Below are positions 1 through 11,846 of a stretch of 64,000 bases of DNA, piece by piece. A model generated the notes under the pieces. It was given only the letters and a program-made list of their open reading frames with translations, was not told the origin of the DNA and made no database searches. A program made the translations under genes and the position numbers. Each line of letters starts with the position of its first letter. Within the stretch, counting starts at the first letter, position 1. The DNA lies in assembly GCA_932521035.1 (NCBI GenBank), contig OW051494.1, forward strand, positions 8,356,001 through 8,420,000. The letters run 5' to 3'. The stretch comes from Oscheius dolichura. Taxonomy: Eukaryota; Nematoda; Chromadorea; Rhabditida; Rhabditidae.

Positions 1-18
1 TAGAGTAAAAAAACGTAC

Positions 19-3000
19 CGAGAACTCCAATTTCTGAGCCAGGAACTCATACAAGTAGACCCAGAGGTTGACGTCTTTCTGGCGGAGTACACAGCCTTGG
101 TCGGTCAGGATCTTCGTAACCTTGGCGGTAGTCACGGCCAGGGATTGGTTAGTCTTCCGCTGGCAGAGAGTCGTCCTCACAGAGCAGCCGATGTAGGTGT
201 CGACGAATTCCTCGATCGTCTGGCCTTGAGGGTAACTGGGTCCGAGGAAATCTTGCACAATCTTGGGGAACGCTTCCTAAAGTTTCCTTGGTGAGGAAGG
301 GAGAAAAGGGGGAAAACAGACCTCGGCTTCATGGGTGACTTCCTGGTAGCCTTCGTATTCATCATCAGTCAGTCGCTCCATTTGAGCAGAGATCTAAAAA
401 GCAACGTATTTGAATGGAAAAAACGGGAGTTCCTCAAGCAGAAGCTTGTGGTAGCTACCGTAATCTCATAAACAAGGTCCGTAATTCCCTTCGAAACCTT
501 CTTGACTTACATAATTCCTGATCTGGTATCGATCGTATCCGTGAAGAGCCATTTCCGCCGTTTTAGCGTGCAGTTTTGCCAAGAAATCGTCCTGAAAGGA
601 AAAAGATTCGTACAATCCACTCTCCTCTACAGTAATTCATTCAAATTGAAACTAACCTGTCCGTGCTCCTTGTAGAAGGCAGAGAGACAGAGCAGCACGT
701 GGATTTCCGACACGCTGGGGATACAATGTATAGTGGGGTCCTGGTTGGAAACGAGGAGCTTGTGGATCGTGTAGGCACCAGAATAGTCGGGGCACTTGGA
801 GGCCTAAAAGGGAAAATTTCAATTTAGAAAGGAAAAATGGTACTTACAATGGCCACAATGCTTCCCAATATACCGAAATCTGGTTCATAAGCAGGGGTGG
901 TAGAGGGAACCGTAGTGGTGGATGTTGTTGGCTTAGGAGTGGTGGTGGAAGGCGTGGTTGGCTCTGTTGTTGTAGGCTTCTCTGTGGTAGGTTCTTCTGT
1001 GGTTGTTTTAATTGTAGGGGTTCCGGTGGCGGTAACTCCAGGAATTGGGTCAGTGACAGTTCCTGGATCAGGCTCAGCGGTCGGGTTTGATGGTCCGGCT
1101 GATGTTGGTGTTGTGGGAGTTGGTAAAGTTGGAGGGGGTCTGGTAGTCAGCCGAGGTGCGGGCGCCTGTCCCGGGCGGCATTGTTCCGGATTGGCGAAGG
1201 TTTCCTTCAAGAAGATATAGAAATCCGTCACGTAGGGGCGACCAAGAATCGTCTGGTAAGCATTATGGTAGGCCGTCTGCTCGATGTAGCGCCACGAGAG
1301 CGGCAGCTGTTCTCCATAGTAGTCGGTAGCCTTAAAATACACTTTTTTTTGTTTCTATTGAATCCAGATGACGAAAAAAATGCCATTAGAGCAGGGTTAG
1401 ACCTTTAATAAAAAGGAAAGCCTGCTGGGAGAGTGAAGATTACCGTAGTTTCCGTAATAAAACCCGCCATTAAAATCCGTAAGCTTTAGGGTGAAAAGGT
1501 CGATTTCTGTGTAAAAATCTTTGTTCGGGCCACAATTCTCACGAATGGGCGGCAAAAACCGAAATTCAAAGGCGATTTGGGGTGCCCGTAGGCGTATTGG
1601 TCCCCAGGTGCCGGCAGAATTGCGATTTCAAAGAATGCTTACACTGAAAATAAACTTACAATCTGCACCAGATCATTGTGAGGCTGCTGGTCCGAGGCCA
1701 CATAGACCAAATGCTTGAAGAGGTTGAACTCGTGGTTGTCAACGTGGACAATCCTCAAAAGAATTCTTGCCATTTGCACCAGGACAGGGAAATTCCGAAC
1801 AAATGAGCGACTGCTCCTCTCCACCAGAAGGAGATCAATACGGGGGTCGCTGCCTCTCGGGTCTTCCAAGATGTCCTCCACCGTGTGGACGAAATAATCC
1901 GAGAGAGGAGGGCAGGTGTAGATACAGTGCTCAATGCCAAACGTCCCCTCCAAGTATTCATAGAAGCTCGGAGTTTGTTCTTTTTCCAGGAAGAATTTTG
2001 TGTATTCCGCGGGTAAGATGTCCTAAAATTCCAGGATTACTGTAATTTTCCCCTTGCTTACCAATTCAAACTTTTTCCACTGTTCCGTCTGCTCACATTG
2101 TGTCCTGTTACACCAGAAATCTTTCGCCACGCCTTTCAGAGCCTTGACATTGTATTGCGACATACCAGCGTAGACCAATCCTCGGAAGAGAGCGCTACCA
2201 TTGCTGTGGAAGCCGTGGTTTGCCGCTTTCTGGAGCTCACGAGCCAGGCTCATAAGGAATTGAGCATGGACGGGGTCGACCTTCTTCGGCAGGGCGGAGA
2301 GAGCCGCCTCCAAGCGGCTGTAGTTGGCGTAGGGGCGGTCGAGCCAGAAACGGGCAGCGGCCAAGACAGACTGTGGAACGTGGCAGGGATCGACGGAACC
2401 ATTTGTTGGTACTGTAGCCGTCGTTGGAGCCAGGGGAGCGCCAGAAGCCGTCGAAGGAACGTCGGTCACTGCTGCCGTCGTGGCGGGAGCACCAGTAGCA
2501 GCGGAAGCTGCACTCGTTGCTGGGTCAGTCTCATCCGTGGCGGGAACCGCCGGAGCAGGTGTCTCGGTCGCGACAGGACCCGGCACCGTCGCCGTGGGTA
2601 CAGTAACCGTTCCAGCAAGAGTTGTGGTATTCGGCTGGATACAGTACAACTCCCAGTAGAGGAAGTCGAAGTAGCTCATGTTGCCAGGATCAGCTGCATA
2701 GAGGTATTTGAAGATATGGGGGAATTGATCATTTTGGATGCCAGCTTCTATTTTCTTCTGCTTTTCTCGCAGATCTGCTTCAACCTCATTAGCCCACTGG
2801 TAGTCAAGCTGAAAAGGAAATGGTTCCTGTTGTATCATATCCTAGAATCCCAATTTTTGGACGGGCCGGCTTTCGGCGCGAAAAAGCTGTTCTGGGTCGT
2901 TGTGAAATGGAGCGCGTTTGCCGAACTCCCTTTGAGGTACCCAATTCCCCTTAAAATAAAACTAACCCATGCCCTGAACTCCTCCCTCGTTTTGGAAACC

Positions 3001-3650
3001 ATCGCTCCCCTGAAGCCTTCCTTGAAATGGTACGGCAATGGGGTGTCCTTCTATAAACAAAGACTTCTTCCTCTCTCCATTGGAAATGATTCACCCCGTC
3101 AGTAAGAGCCCTGAACTCTTTATACAGCGTCCAGATGGCTTCGGCCGTCGGAGCTTTCAGTTGTTTTGGACTGTACCGATTCATGAACTCTTCAAATTCT
3201 TTGGTCTTTTCACTCGACTGGGGACTGTCGAAAGTTTCATCCAAAAGTTCAGTTATCTGGAATTTTTATAAATTCGTATAAAAAAAACTAAATGGTTACC
3301 CTGTCGAGAGTAATTAAATTCAACGGCTGGCGGCAGATAGTGGGGGCCGGGGTGGTAGCGAAGGTCGTGAAGATTACGGTAGCAACCGGTGCAGTTGCAA
3401 CCGGCGCTGTCGTGACCAAAGAATCGCCGTTACTGGCACCAGTGACCGTTTCCACGTCAATCGGGACTCCCGTCACAGCTATGCGCTCAAAAGCAGTCGC
3501 GTCATCTGCTCCAGTAACATCAGGAGATGGTGGAATTGTTTCCGCGACTCCGACCGAGGCAGGAGCAGGAGTCTCACCAGAGGCATCTGTAGTCTCTTCA
3601 ACGGCCACAGATATGGCCACCAGGTAGACAACTGCGATGGTTAACCGCAT
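19..3650 (-). CDS. large secreted mucin-like protein, 3' end beyond window
   Basis: Ten exons on the minus strand: 3650-3300, 3256-3095, 3050-2967, 2808-2062, 2022-1660, 1330-848, 803-657, 591-511, 393-322 and 276-19. Every exon length is a multiple of three, so all introns are phase 0, and the last donor (GTACG) leads off the left edge. About 916 residues are visible. The first exon starts MRLTIAVVYLVAISVA, a signal peptide, followed by an Ala/Thr/Val/Pro-rich stretch. Exons 4 and 6 carry further linkers of Thr, Pro, Ala and Ser (for example TTTEPTTPSTTTPKPTT), typical of O-glycosylated mucins. The linkers alternate with ordinary globular sequence containing scattered Cys (SVDPCHVPQS, HCIYTCPPLSD). 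A 44-bp intron (3094-3051) is needed to join two frames. I recognise no catalytic or named domain. An extracellular or cuticle/gut-surface role is inference. Confidence 0.75.
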
Positions 3651-5690
3651 CCTGAAGAAAATGGGCTGATTACTGTATCCTCTGGGTGGGAGAGGGAGAG
3701 AGATGGTAAACGCGCTCCAATCAACCCAAAGCCCAAAAAGCTGCCCCAGGGCAAATCATGCCGAAATTACTGTAAGCAATTGGCCCTGTTACCCTATCCA
3801 ACAAACGATTGGTCCTAATTTTTTCTAGCAAAATAGAAATTTAAAGGTTCCTTGACCGAAACGTGGCCGCTTTTGTGATTATTTGAATTACCAACAAGAT
3901 GATCCAGATACTAGATTACTGTAGAATCCAGTATTTGGCTTATTGCCCCAGGAGAACGTTTTCTTTTGGGTTGAAACGTTAGAACAATAAAGAAGCCCGG
4001 TTAACTCGGGCCAGACGCGTCTTCGTTGCAAGAAACTGCCGCTACAGTATCCTTTAAAAAGTTGGATTCACCTAGATTAGCCAACCGGACAGCACAAAGG
4101 AAGGAGAGAAATTTCGGGCCAGACAGACAGGTGGGCGTCTGATACCTGCAAACGTGTCAATTTGAAGGAGGAGACGGCGGGCCTTGCTTTATCCGTCTTT
4201 CAATAACAGTGTGGGAAAAGATGAAGAAACTTGGTTTGTCGTAGGCTGACGGCACGGCGGGGGGAACAGTCGGTCGCCCCTTTAATAGTCCTCGGGACGG
4301 GGAGATGTAGGCGGAATATCATTAGAGAGACAAAAGAAGATGACGAAAATAGCAGGGGACGAATACAGTCGTCTCATAATTAGGGGAAGGCATTTGGACG
4401 GGGGATAGACAGAAGACGAGCAGGGGGAAAAATGGGGCGGACTGGGTGCCGTGGAGTTATTTTTCCCAGATTTTGCAGCGCCTCTCCTTGAAGAGAAACG
4501 GCTGCAGACTGTCTCGAATTCAAACCATAAACCATCAAAGAAAATATTAGGATGTGGTTTCATCAATAATTTATTTTTGCCACTCTATACGGCCGTAAAT
4601 GTGGCATTCCATGCATCAGCATAAGGATTGTTGTGGTGATTTGAATATATTCGAATATATTGTGGAGAAGACTGATATGTCGTTCGTGAACGGTTTCTTG
4701 TCAGCGAGCTGTACCGATTTTTTAGACCAAATTGAGTATTTACGTAAGCTAAGGCGAGCCTACAGTACTGTTATCTCCGCTGAGTCAGCCCAGAAAGATG
4801 GAAAAACTTTTTGACTGGTTTCCGTTCTCCTTCTGCTTCACCGTTTTCAGTTTCAATATTCCCCTTTCCCCCGCGAGATCCCCTCTTTGATTCAGGCCAA
4901 TTTCCCGCCTAATTCCAGCAAAAAGCCCGCATTTTCTCTCTCATTCAAGGCGTTAAGTGGATATGTATCTGCTCCACCGTCCTGGAGGATCCCATATCCA
5001 ATAACCACCTATTTGTAGTTTGCTCCATTTTCTTCTTGCACTTTCAATCTTTTTCACAGCTGCACCGTCGATTTTTTCTCCGCTCCCCTCTTGTATTGGC
5101 AGCCACTTTTTTCCTCCTCCATTCATCGTCAGGCGGATGTTGTTGTCCGTCGAGGTGTCGCATTTAGAAGAGGTTCCACAGTGGGCGGTCCTCTGGTTTT
5201 GTTTGCTGATGTTCTCCTGTCGCTGCTCTTCCGTTTTCTACATCCCTCCCCTTCCCGGAGGGAGAAGGAAGAGAATTAGTCATCTTCTTTCCTATAGGCA
5301 TCAACACCTCCTTCGGCCCGTAACAATAGCGACAACCCGGTTCTTGTCGACTTTTTCGCGCCGGAAGCATGAAAAGAAACGAAGCACCCGGGGGGAGAGA
5401 GAGTACTCGGCAAATAGACGCGCGCTAGCCGCCAAGTGACTCCGGGGGCGTGGCGGGACCCCCCATCCAAAAACAGGCAGCAACATTCTCTTCCGGAGAG
5501 AGAGCAGAGAAGACAGCGAGGGGGCCCTCAAATGTGTTGAGCTGGGCAAACAACACGCTGCTGGAAAGTTTTTGAAAAAGGTGCTGGCGGTAGATTGGAA
5601 CGGAAGAGGAGGCGGGCATCTGGGAGGGACCCGCCCGTTTTTGCCTGCCGCGAATAACGACCGGTCCCTATGGCGTCTCTGGTAGCTGGA
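3651..5690. other. intergenic, divergent promoter region
   Basis: About 2 kb between divergent genes. No convincing coding exon: the longest open frame (4282-4566, minus) is low-complexity and lacks splice context. Several copies of the short TACNGTA-type motif occur (near 3675, 3764, 3914 and 4045). I see no RNA gene here. Confidence 0.5.
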
Positions 5691-5691
5691 A

Positions 5692-5699
5692 ATATAAAT
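5692..5699 (+). promoter_or_regulatory. TATA box
   Basis: ATATAAAT about 75 bp upstream of the start codon at 5772. It fits a core promoter for the Cys/Gln-rich gene. Confidence 0.5.
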
Positions 5700-5771
5700 A
5701 GGGCTGTGGGGAGATGGCCAAGTCAGCAGCCAGCCACAGTTCTCCCCCCTTCCCCTCCCGTCTGAAGCAAC

Positions 5772-8721
5772 ATGCAGGCTCCTCTCATTCTTTTGTCTAC
5801 TCTATTCCTGCTAGCTGCGGTGAGTTCAAAATCTTATCTTCGTCTCTTTCTGAACCCTGATATTTTGATACCGTAACCATCTGATTCTTTGATTTTACCA
5901 TTTTTGGTGAAAAATCAGCTTACACGTCCTTTTTAGGACTCTCTATTCAATACCACTTCTCGCTCTTTCCTTTCTCATCTTTCTGTAATTTCAAATTACT
6001 TACCCCTCAAACCCCTCAAGTTCTAACACCAAAAGATTCCCTTTGCAAGTCTTCAAAGAAAGGTCCACTAATTTGACCGCATCCTCTTGGAGTTAGAATA
6101 ATCGCTATCTTGTCTCCGTTGCAATCAAACAACGTTTAAATTCTTCTGTTTCCGGAATACAATAGAAAAGAAGCCCCCTTTCGGGGCAAGAATTCAGACC
6201 TGGCCGCAGTTTTGCCTACAGTAATCTACTGGTTCAACCTACCTTTTCTTTAACTAGCGCTCCTTTCAAGCGAATCTCTCTAGAGGAAACCAGAGAACCC
6301 ATTTTGAAGGAATACGGTATCAGTTTCTTGAAAATTGGTATGCGAACATTTTCTATTGGTCCACAATTTGAAAGAGATTCCTATAGTTCTTTTCCAAAAA
6401 AAGGATTACCGTAACGGGTCGCAAATCCTTCCACGTGGGACCTTTTGAGCAAAAATGATAGGGATTTTCGATTTTTCTTCGTCATGTCTCGAAAAGACAA
6501 ATTGTAGGAATATTTTTTTTTATATTGATAGGAATATTTTTTTGGAAAGGACTATATAGATCAGTAAAAACCGTTTGAAGGGGATGTCTTGGAACATATT
6601 ACACCAACGGCTAGAGATCCGCATCAAATTTTAAATTTTATAAGACGACGACGCCTATGTTTGGTCACTTTTCTTCCTTTTCTCCCGTTTCTTCCGTTTC
6701 TCGCTGAGATCTGCACCGTTTCCTTTTCGCAAAAGGGCAAAAATTGGAGCCAGACTACACTCAATTGCTTTTCTTGTTTAACTTCGCGTTTTCTTTTGAA
6801 AAGGGCGCCAAGTGAAAAACGGAACGGCTTCTAGATTGTTTTCCTTGTTGATTTTGGCTGTTCAAAAAGCGGGAACATGTGTTCTATTCTCCGAGACAAA
6901 CAGAAGCCGAAGAACACTTTTTCAGGGAAGCGCCCTCCGTGAGAAGAGACAACAGAACCAGAACTGCAACTGTGCTCCCCAGACCCAGGCCTCCTGCAGC
7001 TGTATCCCGGCCGGAGTCTACACCACCTGTAACTGCCAGCAGGCCAACACCACCCCGGCCCCCGTCAGCTGCTCCTGTGCCCAGCAGCCCCAACAGCAGA
7101 CTGTGACCGTCCCCGTCTCTACCTGCCAGCCCGCTTGTCAGGCTTCCTGTACCCAGCAGTGCAGCACTCCTCAAGCCGCGCCCCAGTGTCAGCCTCAGTG
7201 TCAACAGCAGTGCAACAACATCTGCCAGGCCCCCACTACCCCCATCCCCACACTGGCCCCCGTCACCCTGCCCCCTACCACCACCACCCAGGCCCCTTGC
7301 CACACTCCCAGCTGCCAGCAGGCCATCACCCTCGAGATTTCCCTCTGCCTTCCCCAGTGCCAAGCCGACTGCCAGCAGAGCTGCCAGGCCCAGAACATCC
7401 CCCAGCAACAATGTCAACCCCAATGCCAGAACCAGTGCCAGCAGGCCTGCGCCCCTCCCAGCACTACCCTAGCCCCCGTCACCACCACCACCTCCCAGCA
7501 GTGCATGCCCCAGTGTACCCAGACCTGCCAAACCGCTTGTGCTCCCCAGCAAACTGTCTCCCAGTGCCAGAACACCTGCAACAATCAGTGCCAACAGGCT
7601 TGCCAGACTCCCATCCAGGTTTACCAGGTTTTGGTCAATTGGTCTCATAACGAAATGAGTTTCAGACTACCCAGGCTCCTATTACCACTACTCCCAGCTG
7701 CGTCCAACAGTGTCAGCCCGCTTGCCAGCCAACTCAGCCTGTACAACAGTGCCAGCAGTGCCAGTCTAGCTGCGTAGCCGCCAGCCCCACCGCCTCCACC
7801 CAGATCCCTGCTCAGACCCTCTCGGTGAGCGTTTCCCGCTGTTCTAAACTTTTAATCCCTTTCAACAATAAGGTTTGGTTTGTTTTTAATCCAGGTTACG
7901 GTAGCTGATTTTGATTACGTTCAAATTCTAACGAGCGCTCTTTAGACGCGTTTTCTTGCGACCCAGGCCACCATTTAAAAAACAAAAGATATCCTCGTGA
8001 TCAGGAAAAAGAGGGGAATATTGTGACCCCGCTGCTACAATCTCCAAATACTGTATATAGAGAAAAAAATGGCCGCTTTCAGATCTCGATCAGCGCTACA
8101 GTTGCCCAGAGCAGCCAGTGCCAGCCAATGTGTGAACAGAGCTGTACCCAGCAGTGTGTCCAGCAGCAGCAGCCCGCCAGTACTTGCTCCTCCGCCTGCG
8201 AGCAGAGCTGTGACAGTTCCTGCGCAGCCCTGCAGCAAACCGCTCCCAGCACCCAGCCATGCCAGCAGGGATCCAACTCTTCTGTAAGTTTTTCTCTTCT
8301 CTTTCACTCTAAAAGGGGTAATTCTACTCATTGCACTGTGGTTTTATTTCCCCCAAATGTGGGGGAGGGCCGTTCCCGGCAGCAGTGCAACGCCGGGCCG
8401 ACCCAGGAAGAGGAGCTAGCAAGCCAGCTGCCACTTCTGGTCTCAAAAATCGGTTAACCTTGTATACCACAATAGCGGTATATATCGAAGGTTAATTCGA
8501 TAAGAACGATTACTACACTTTGATCTTAGCCATAAGGCCGAGAAGCGATGGGGAGGGCGGCTGGGGAGGACGCGTCGCTTGCCACCGCTGCCGAGATTGT
8601 ATGGGTGCCGCCGCTAATTACTGTCTCTACATGAAAGCCAATAATATTCCCATTCTTCCAGAGCTGCCAGTGCCAGCAGAACTATTCCCCCTGCAATGGT
8701 CAGTGCTGCCGAAGGAAGTAA
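5772..8721 (+). CDS. Cys/Gln-rich secreted protein, APPG (abu/pqn)-like
   Basis: Five exons: 5772-5819, 6926-7618, 7666-7824, 8083-8283 and 8662-8721, all phase 0, giving about 386 residues. Exon 1 is exactly a signal peptide (MQAPLILLSTLFLLAA). Exon 2 opens with a dibasic site (LREKRQQ) and then runs as CxPQCQQQC-type repeats with a Cys roughly every four residues, separated by Thr/Pro linkers. The chain ends with SPCNGQCCRRK. This composition resembles C. elegans ABU/PQN paralog-group proteins, known to be Q-rich, disulfide-rich and linked to the pharyngeal cuticle; family membership here is by motif only. Intron 1 is long (1.1 kb). Intron 4 contains a complete U2 snRNA gene on the opposite strand. 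Codon use favours C-ending codons, suggesting high expression. Confidence 0.8.
8350..8549 (-). ncRNA. U2: U2 snRNA, copy 1
   Basis: The minus strand from 8549 begins ATCGCTTCTCGGCCTTATGG and continues with the branch-point recognition GUAGUA, the conserved U2 5' end. About 200 nt run to the terminal CCCCACATTTGGGG stem. It lies antisense inside intron 4 of the Cys/Gln-rich gene. A promoter element sits 46 bp upstream. Its 3' flank resembles that of the 43.8-kb copy. Confidence 0.93.
8588..8595 (-). promoter_or_regulatory. snRNA proximal sequence element (U2 copy 1)
   Basis: CTCGGCAG on the minus strand, starting 46 bp before the U2 5' end. It matches the element in front of the other U2, U1 and SL1 genes in this window. 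Confidence 0.75.
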
Positions 8722-9327
8722 GCCCCCGAGGTTCTAGGAGAGGAATGTTATCTGTAAATATATGAAAAGAGGAAATGTTGTTTTTTATATATAAATCATT
8801 TGAGACGTTATTCACTGTATTTTTCTTGTTTACACCCTCAAAAAATAGAGAAAAATTCGGAAAAGCGGCCAAAAATGGCCAAAAATGCTGTCTGGCGCCT
8901 TCCACCTATTCTTGACCACTTTCTGAACCCCGAAATTGATGTTTGCTCAATGTTTCCAAAGTCAAGTGCCTTGAAGATCAGAGAAAAGGAGTTCCTCTCG
9001 CCGCCGGTGTTTCCGCCTGCCACTTAGTCCTCCTGTTTGGCAATTCGCGCCTGTTTGTCTACACAGCGACCAAAGAAGAACAGATTTGTACGAGAACAGC
9101 GAAAGAGCAAGGCAAATGGACTGGAAACTCGCAATTTCTGCAAAATGGACGGCGTATCTTTGATGGTCTTTTCGCTGAACCAAATGGAGCTAGGGCGACT
9201 GGTTTATAGCGGACGTATTTGGTGTCAATCTGCAGAGGAGAAGGTTTCACGAGACATTGAGTCGAGTATTCTATAAGTCACAAGAGCAGGGAAGAGACCG
9301 CATTAAATTTTTATATTCCGACAGTTT
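8722..9327. other. convergent intergenic spacer
   Basis: About 600 bp between two convergent genes. Only short, conflicting open frames; no gene or RNA recognised. Confidence 0.5.
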
Positions 9328-10994
9328 CTACAGTAACCCCTCCACAGGCGTACAAGGGTCGCGCAAGCAAACGTATCCCTGAAAAGAAATTAGACAATAC
9401 GGGTTGCTGAGGTCGCTTACAGGCTTCAAATTGAATTGTTGAATATAGGATCTCATAACACTTTGGTCCTTATCAAATGTAGGGCCAAGAACATCTTCGA
9501 AGCCGGCCTTACACTTGCAGCCACCGTTGCCATTCGGTTCCGAGTTCTTGTAGCAGTGGCTGACGCTCTTCGGGATGGGAGGGGGCTTTGTTGCTTGGAC
9601 ACAAACCAGCGGCAGACGATCAAAAATCGGCACGTCAACGACTTTTCCATTATGATAGGCCATGGCGTACCGTCCCTGGTCTGAGCAGCGTTTGTTGGGC
9701 ACGCCGGCGGCCCAGTACGCGGTTTCCAGAGTGGCCGACTTCCCATGCTTCTTGTGGTGGAGCATCTTCCACTCGTTAAGCTGGTCGGGAGGGTCACGGG
9801 CCGCCTTGGTGCAGTCAGTCGTCCCCGAGATGGGGTTCCCTGATCCGGGCAGCCAGAACTTTCCATTGCCAACGCTGGTTTTCAGCTTGGCACTGTCCAA
9901 ATAATCCGGAGTGGCGACGAAACAATCTTCACAGAAAGTCTAAGCCCTTCTTTAGTTGGAAAAGAAACAAACAAGCCTCGCAGACATCGTGGAAGTAGTT
10001 CAGGTCGACTTCTCCGCTCGATTCCAACTTGGGCGCGTAGACGTTACGCGTCATCTTGAGGAAAAAGTTGCCATCATTGGACTCGATGATACGGTTTCCA
10101 AAAGCGCCCGATCCGTGTTTCGCAGCGTCTGCTTGACCGCCGCGGAGACTGCCCCAGCCAGTCAGGCCCAAATTGACTGCAAAAATTATGTTGATTAGGT
10201 GTTATTTTCCAATACAACAGCTACATTATTTGTGCTTGTTTACGGTAGCAAGCCTATAGCAAAAGAGGAAGTTTCGAAAGAGAGAAAGTGTCTCCACCGA
10301 CACGGGATACAGTCGCCGATGGGTTAACTGAGAAAAGTGAACTGGCGTCTTCTTAAAACTCACGTTCTCCAGCGGCTTTCTTCCGGCAGACAAACTCTGG
10401 CAGCCGCTGCTGTTGACCATACTCGTCAATCACGTTAGGCAAGTAGACAATATCGCCCGGGTAGCCGCCAAAGACCAGCATCCGATTGAGAATCACGCCC
10501 ATATCCTTAGGCTTTTCACCGTCACCCAATGGAAGCAACTGGCTATCCGCATAACTAACAGACGGCTCCTGGTACTTCTTCGGCAGTTCCAGCATCACCA
10601 CATCCGCGTCATAAGTGAGAGCAACCCAGCTGAAAGCCACACGCTCAACCAGGGGAAGCGGTTTCCAGCCATCGGAGCAGGTAGAATCTAACTTCTAGCA
10701 ATATCCACGGATGTAGTGATTGGCGTCACAATTGCCGGTCATGTTCCAAATACAGTTCAACTTGTTCTTCTCCACTTTGGCGCTTATAACATCAAAACGG
10801 CTCCAGAATTGACAGATTGCTTCAGCCGACTCGCCAGGCACTTGCTGGAACTTGAACTCCTTCTCACACGTTCGCTCATTCACCACATCTCCCTCCAAAA
10901 ACTCTTCACAGAAGTTGGCAAAACCACCATCATCAGCGGCACGAGCCCAGGCGATCAAAGTCACGAAGACGAGCACACGAAGCATTATTTTCAC
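9328..10994 (-). CDS. secreted Cys-rich protein, interrupted by one in-frame UAG
   Basis: Exons 10994-10364, 10176-9986, 9939-9421 and 9378-9328. The signal peptide starts MKIMLRVLVFVTLIAWARA. The first 99 codons end in TAG at 10697-10695, but the frame continues without shift (KLDSTCSDGWKPLP...) to the donor at 10364, and all later exons keep phase. The segments ending LPEFVCRKK and LPLVCVQ look like the last strand of very divergent C-type-lectin-like domains; this is weak. Intron 2 is either GT-AG (45 nt, donor after residue D) or GC-AG (about 37 nt). The stop makes it a recent pseudogene, a readthrough gene or a sequencing error. The total would be about 463 residues if read through. Confidence 0.65.
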
Positions 10995-11846
10995 TGAAAA
11001 TCAAGGAACTATTGAAGTGTTCAGCAGCTTTGGGTTGGGCTAAAGGCGCCCTATTTGAGCCCTTCTGCTACGCGATGACATGCGCCTTACAAAAAGGGAG
11101 TAACATTAGAAAATGCAAAAGCTATCATAACAGGAAAAGTAGCAAAGAAAGGGATTAGAGACGAACGCCATGGCACCGGTTAATCCCCTCCCGTGCGGTG
11201 GCGCACTTCTGCTCCCGCGCACTTCTGCCACCCAACAATACAGGAAAAGCAGCAAAGTTAGCAGAAGAGAGAGAGAAAGAGAAAAGAAAGCGGACCTTCT
11301 TCTAGTCGAAGAGATGCTGAAAATGACTGCTCAACTGACGAAACAGCCTTTTATACTTTACTGGCTGTGGGATTTTGAGATTACAGGCAACTTTACCTAT
11401 GCTTGACACGCCCCGTAATGGCGGGAATTTAATTTTGGCCTTCTCCAAGCAGCGACGTACAATCGGAGTGATTCGGAAGAGCCTGGTGGCAATTTCTGAT
11501 TAATTTTGAAGGAAATCCCAAGCTGGAAAATGTGCTTGCTCCAGAAAGGTTAAAGAACGCGTTTCCAGGTCCGTCACCCGCCTTCCTAGTGTGGCTATTT
11601 CTATTGAATGGCCGTGCTAATCCCATTCTAGCGTGTCTCTCCCTCCAATGAGGCAAATTGCTTGATTTCAACTGTTTTTAACTTCACACTTGGAAATTCC
11701 AACTGAACTCAATTTTTTTTGCCGTTCTTTGGCGTAAAAAGAGACTGCAAGAAGCGCATACGTATGAACTGTGGCGGTTTCTGGCCGAACTGTGGCTCTT
11801 TTGAATACGAATTGGCGCCATTGTGAACCGGGGCTCATTTTTTCAG
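10995..11846. other. spacer before homeobox exon
   Basis: About 850 bp. I looked here for exons encoding homeodomain helices 1-2 on the plus strand and found none. The open frame at 11170-11406 is purine-rich and unconvincing. Confidence 0.45.

Noticed and set aside
3005-3095. Apparent frameshift in the mucin-like gene
   Set aside because: A 44-bp GT-AG intron (3094-3051) joins the two frames in phase 0, so no mutation is needed.
2098-3105. 335-codon plus-strand frame opposite the mucin-like gene
   Set aside because: Cys/Arg/Ser-rich complement of Thr/Pro/Ala codons; the minus-strand exons have consistent splice sites and phase.
4282-4566. 94-codon minus-strand frame in the first spacer
   Set aside because: No signal, domain, codon bias or neighbouring exons.
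6884-7423. Long minus-strand open frame (179 codons) opposite the Cys/Gln-rich exon
   Set aside because: Shadow of the strongly codon-biased plus-strand exon; Leu/Gly-rich low complexity with no splice or start context.
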